Assembly (NCBI RefSeq): GCF_051401765.1
Contig: NW_027480423.1
Coordinates: 2,790,001 to 2,854,000 of the forward strand
Source of the DNA: Calliopsis andreniformis
Lineage: Eukaryota > Arthropoda > Insecta > Hymenoptera > Andrenidae
DNA length: 64,000 nt
Direction: 5' to 3'
Made by a program: the position numbers and the translations under genes. Shown here piece after piece: positions 63,401 to 64,000 of the stretch (positions are counted from its first letter, which is position 1; each line of letters begins with the position of its first letter). The notes below the pieces were generated by a model that was given only the letters and a program-made list of their open reading frames with translations, did not search any database and was not told the origin of the DNA.

Positions 63401-64000
63401 ACAACAGTTTTTCCATCGTATATAATGAATAATTACAAACATTGCGAAAGTAATGGTCATTCCACGTTCCGGGCAACCTAGGCGTCACTCTAGTGCGTTG
63501 CTCCACCACATCTAATAGCTACGGCCTTAGACGTCAACGACAGAAGCATAAAATACAATAAAGATGCAACAGCTTTTCCATCGTATAAAACGAATAATTG
63601 CACGAGTGTGAAAGTTATTGTCATTTCTACTTTCCGCGCAACCTAGGCTTCGCCCTATGACGTTGCTCCAACAGATTGAATAGTTAGGACCTTAGAAGTC
63701 AATGCCCGAAGCATAAAATGCAATAAAAATACAACAGTTTTTCCATCATATAACAGGAATAATTGCAACCAGTTTGAAAGTGATGGTCATTTCTACGTTC
63801 CGGGCAACCTAGGCTTCACTCTAGGGCGGTGCTCCACCAGATCGAATAGTTAGGGCCTTAGAAGTCAATGCCCGAAGCATAAAATGCAATAAAAATACAA
63901 CAGTGTTTCCATCATATAACAGGAATAATTGCAACCAGTTTGAAAGTGATGTCCAATTCTACGTTCCGCGCAACCTAGGCTTTACTCCAGGGCGTTGCTC
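60417..64000 (+). repeat. Right-hand mosaic of satellite monomers
   Basis: About 21 monomers with no clean tandem higher-order repeat. Identifiable pieces: 60831-61540 repeats 58.7-59.4 kb; 61918-62500 repeats 24740-25320; 63400-63550 resembles 1830-1990 (CAAACATTGCGAAAG, CATCTAATAGCTACGG); 63907-64000 repeats the GTCCAATTC monomer. Single-base length variants cluster here (CTTTCCATCG at 60422, TACGTTCGGGC at 62636, GCACGAGTGTG at 63600, CATTCCACG at 63458). Confidence 0.82.

Larger units (their letters stand above)
1..64000 (+). repeat. 166 bp satellite DNA array spanning the whole window
   Basis: The same unit recurs from the first to the last base. Landmark TTCC (end of the T-run before ATCGTATA) lies at 167, 333, 499, 665, 831, 997, 1163, 1329, 1495, that is every 166 bp, and again at 63907, giving about 385 complete units with a net drift of only about -4 bp. 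The array enters and leaves the window inside a monomer. All units run in one orientation; no inversion and no foreign insertion was seen. Unit order: T-run, CATCGTATAAAACGAATAAT, GAAAGTTATGGTCATTT, TACGTTCCGGGCAACC, dyad around CCTAGG, GGCGTTG, CCACCAGATCGAATAG, TTAGGGCCT, GAAGTCAACGCC, GAAGCATAAAATACAATA. A role as centromeric or other heterochromatic satellite is inferred from length, copy number and purity; the sequence does not prove it. No gene is supported anywhere in it. Confidence 0.98.

Noticed and set aside
1..64000. Possible LTR or DNA transposon insertions, rRNA spacer or tRNA genes
   Set aside because: Reading through the window, the 166 bp phase is never interrupted by more than a few bases, so there is no room for an insertion; no tRNA or rRNA signature was seen.

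Overview
The whole 64 kb window is one uninterrupted tandem satellite array. The unit is about 166 bp, always head-to-tail in the same orientation. Counting from a fixed landmark (the TTCC of the T-run followed by CCATCGTATA), about 385 complete monomers fit between base 1 and 63906, and the accumulated length drift is only about -4 bp. I see no protein-coding gene, tRNA, rRNA, CRISPR array, transposon or non-satellite insertion, and no inverted monomer. The open reading frames present (60-114 codons) are chance openings inside the satellite. Since 166 = 3 x 55 + 1, the frame slips by one base per monomer, and nearly all these ORFs are read-outs of duplicated copies of the same repeat.

Organism: this is eukaryotic satellite DNA, most likely (peri)centromeric or subtelomeric heterochromatin. 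Monomer length is close to one chromatosome, as in many centromeric satellites of plants and animals. A representative monomer is about 42% GC and has 7 CpGs, near the number expected from base composition. A stretch of the monomer (GAAAGTTATGGTCATTT) resembles, from memory only, a motif in several plant centromeric satellites such as the soybean ~92 bp family. A land plant is my tentative guess. The sequence alone does not settle it.

Layout: monomers differ from each other by many point changes, and sets of distinctive monomers recur in the same order, which reveals multi-monomer duplications whose offsets are close to whole multiples of 166 bp. 0-12 kb: mosaic of older blocks (107-985 = 5591-6469; 1480-2744 = 6963-8227; 2864-4807 = 9676-11618). 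12-20 kb: a 664 bp tetramer repeated in tandem at 16-17.7 kb and a 1.78 kb block at 13.5 and 18.1 kb. 20-27.5 kb: overlapping 6-, 7-, 8- and 10-monomer duplications. 27.9-29.7 kb: block repeated 30 kb away at 57.4-59.4 kb. 31.3-33.2 kb: third copy of the 2.7-4.8 kb block. 32.8-55.75 kb: an almost continuous tiling of very similar duplications (3.48 kb pair, 13-mer x2, 20-mer/17-mer pair, 14-mer x2), apparently the most recently expanded part. 55.8-64 kb: older mosaic again.

Inside each monomer there is a GC-rich core carrying two CCTAGG-like arms around a 6-8 nt spacer (dyad symmetry), and an AT-rich linker. A strongly diverged monomer subtype occurs six times in two subfamilies and tags the duplications. 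The biology to be read here is array evolution by unequal exchange and possibly centromere function, not a gene system.
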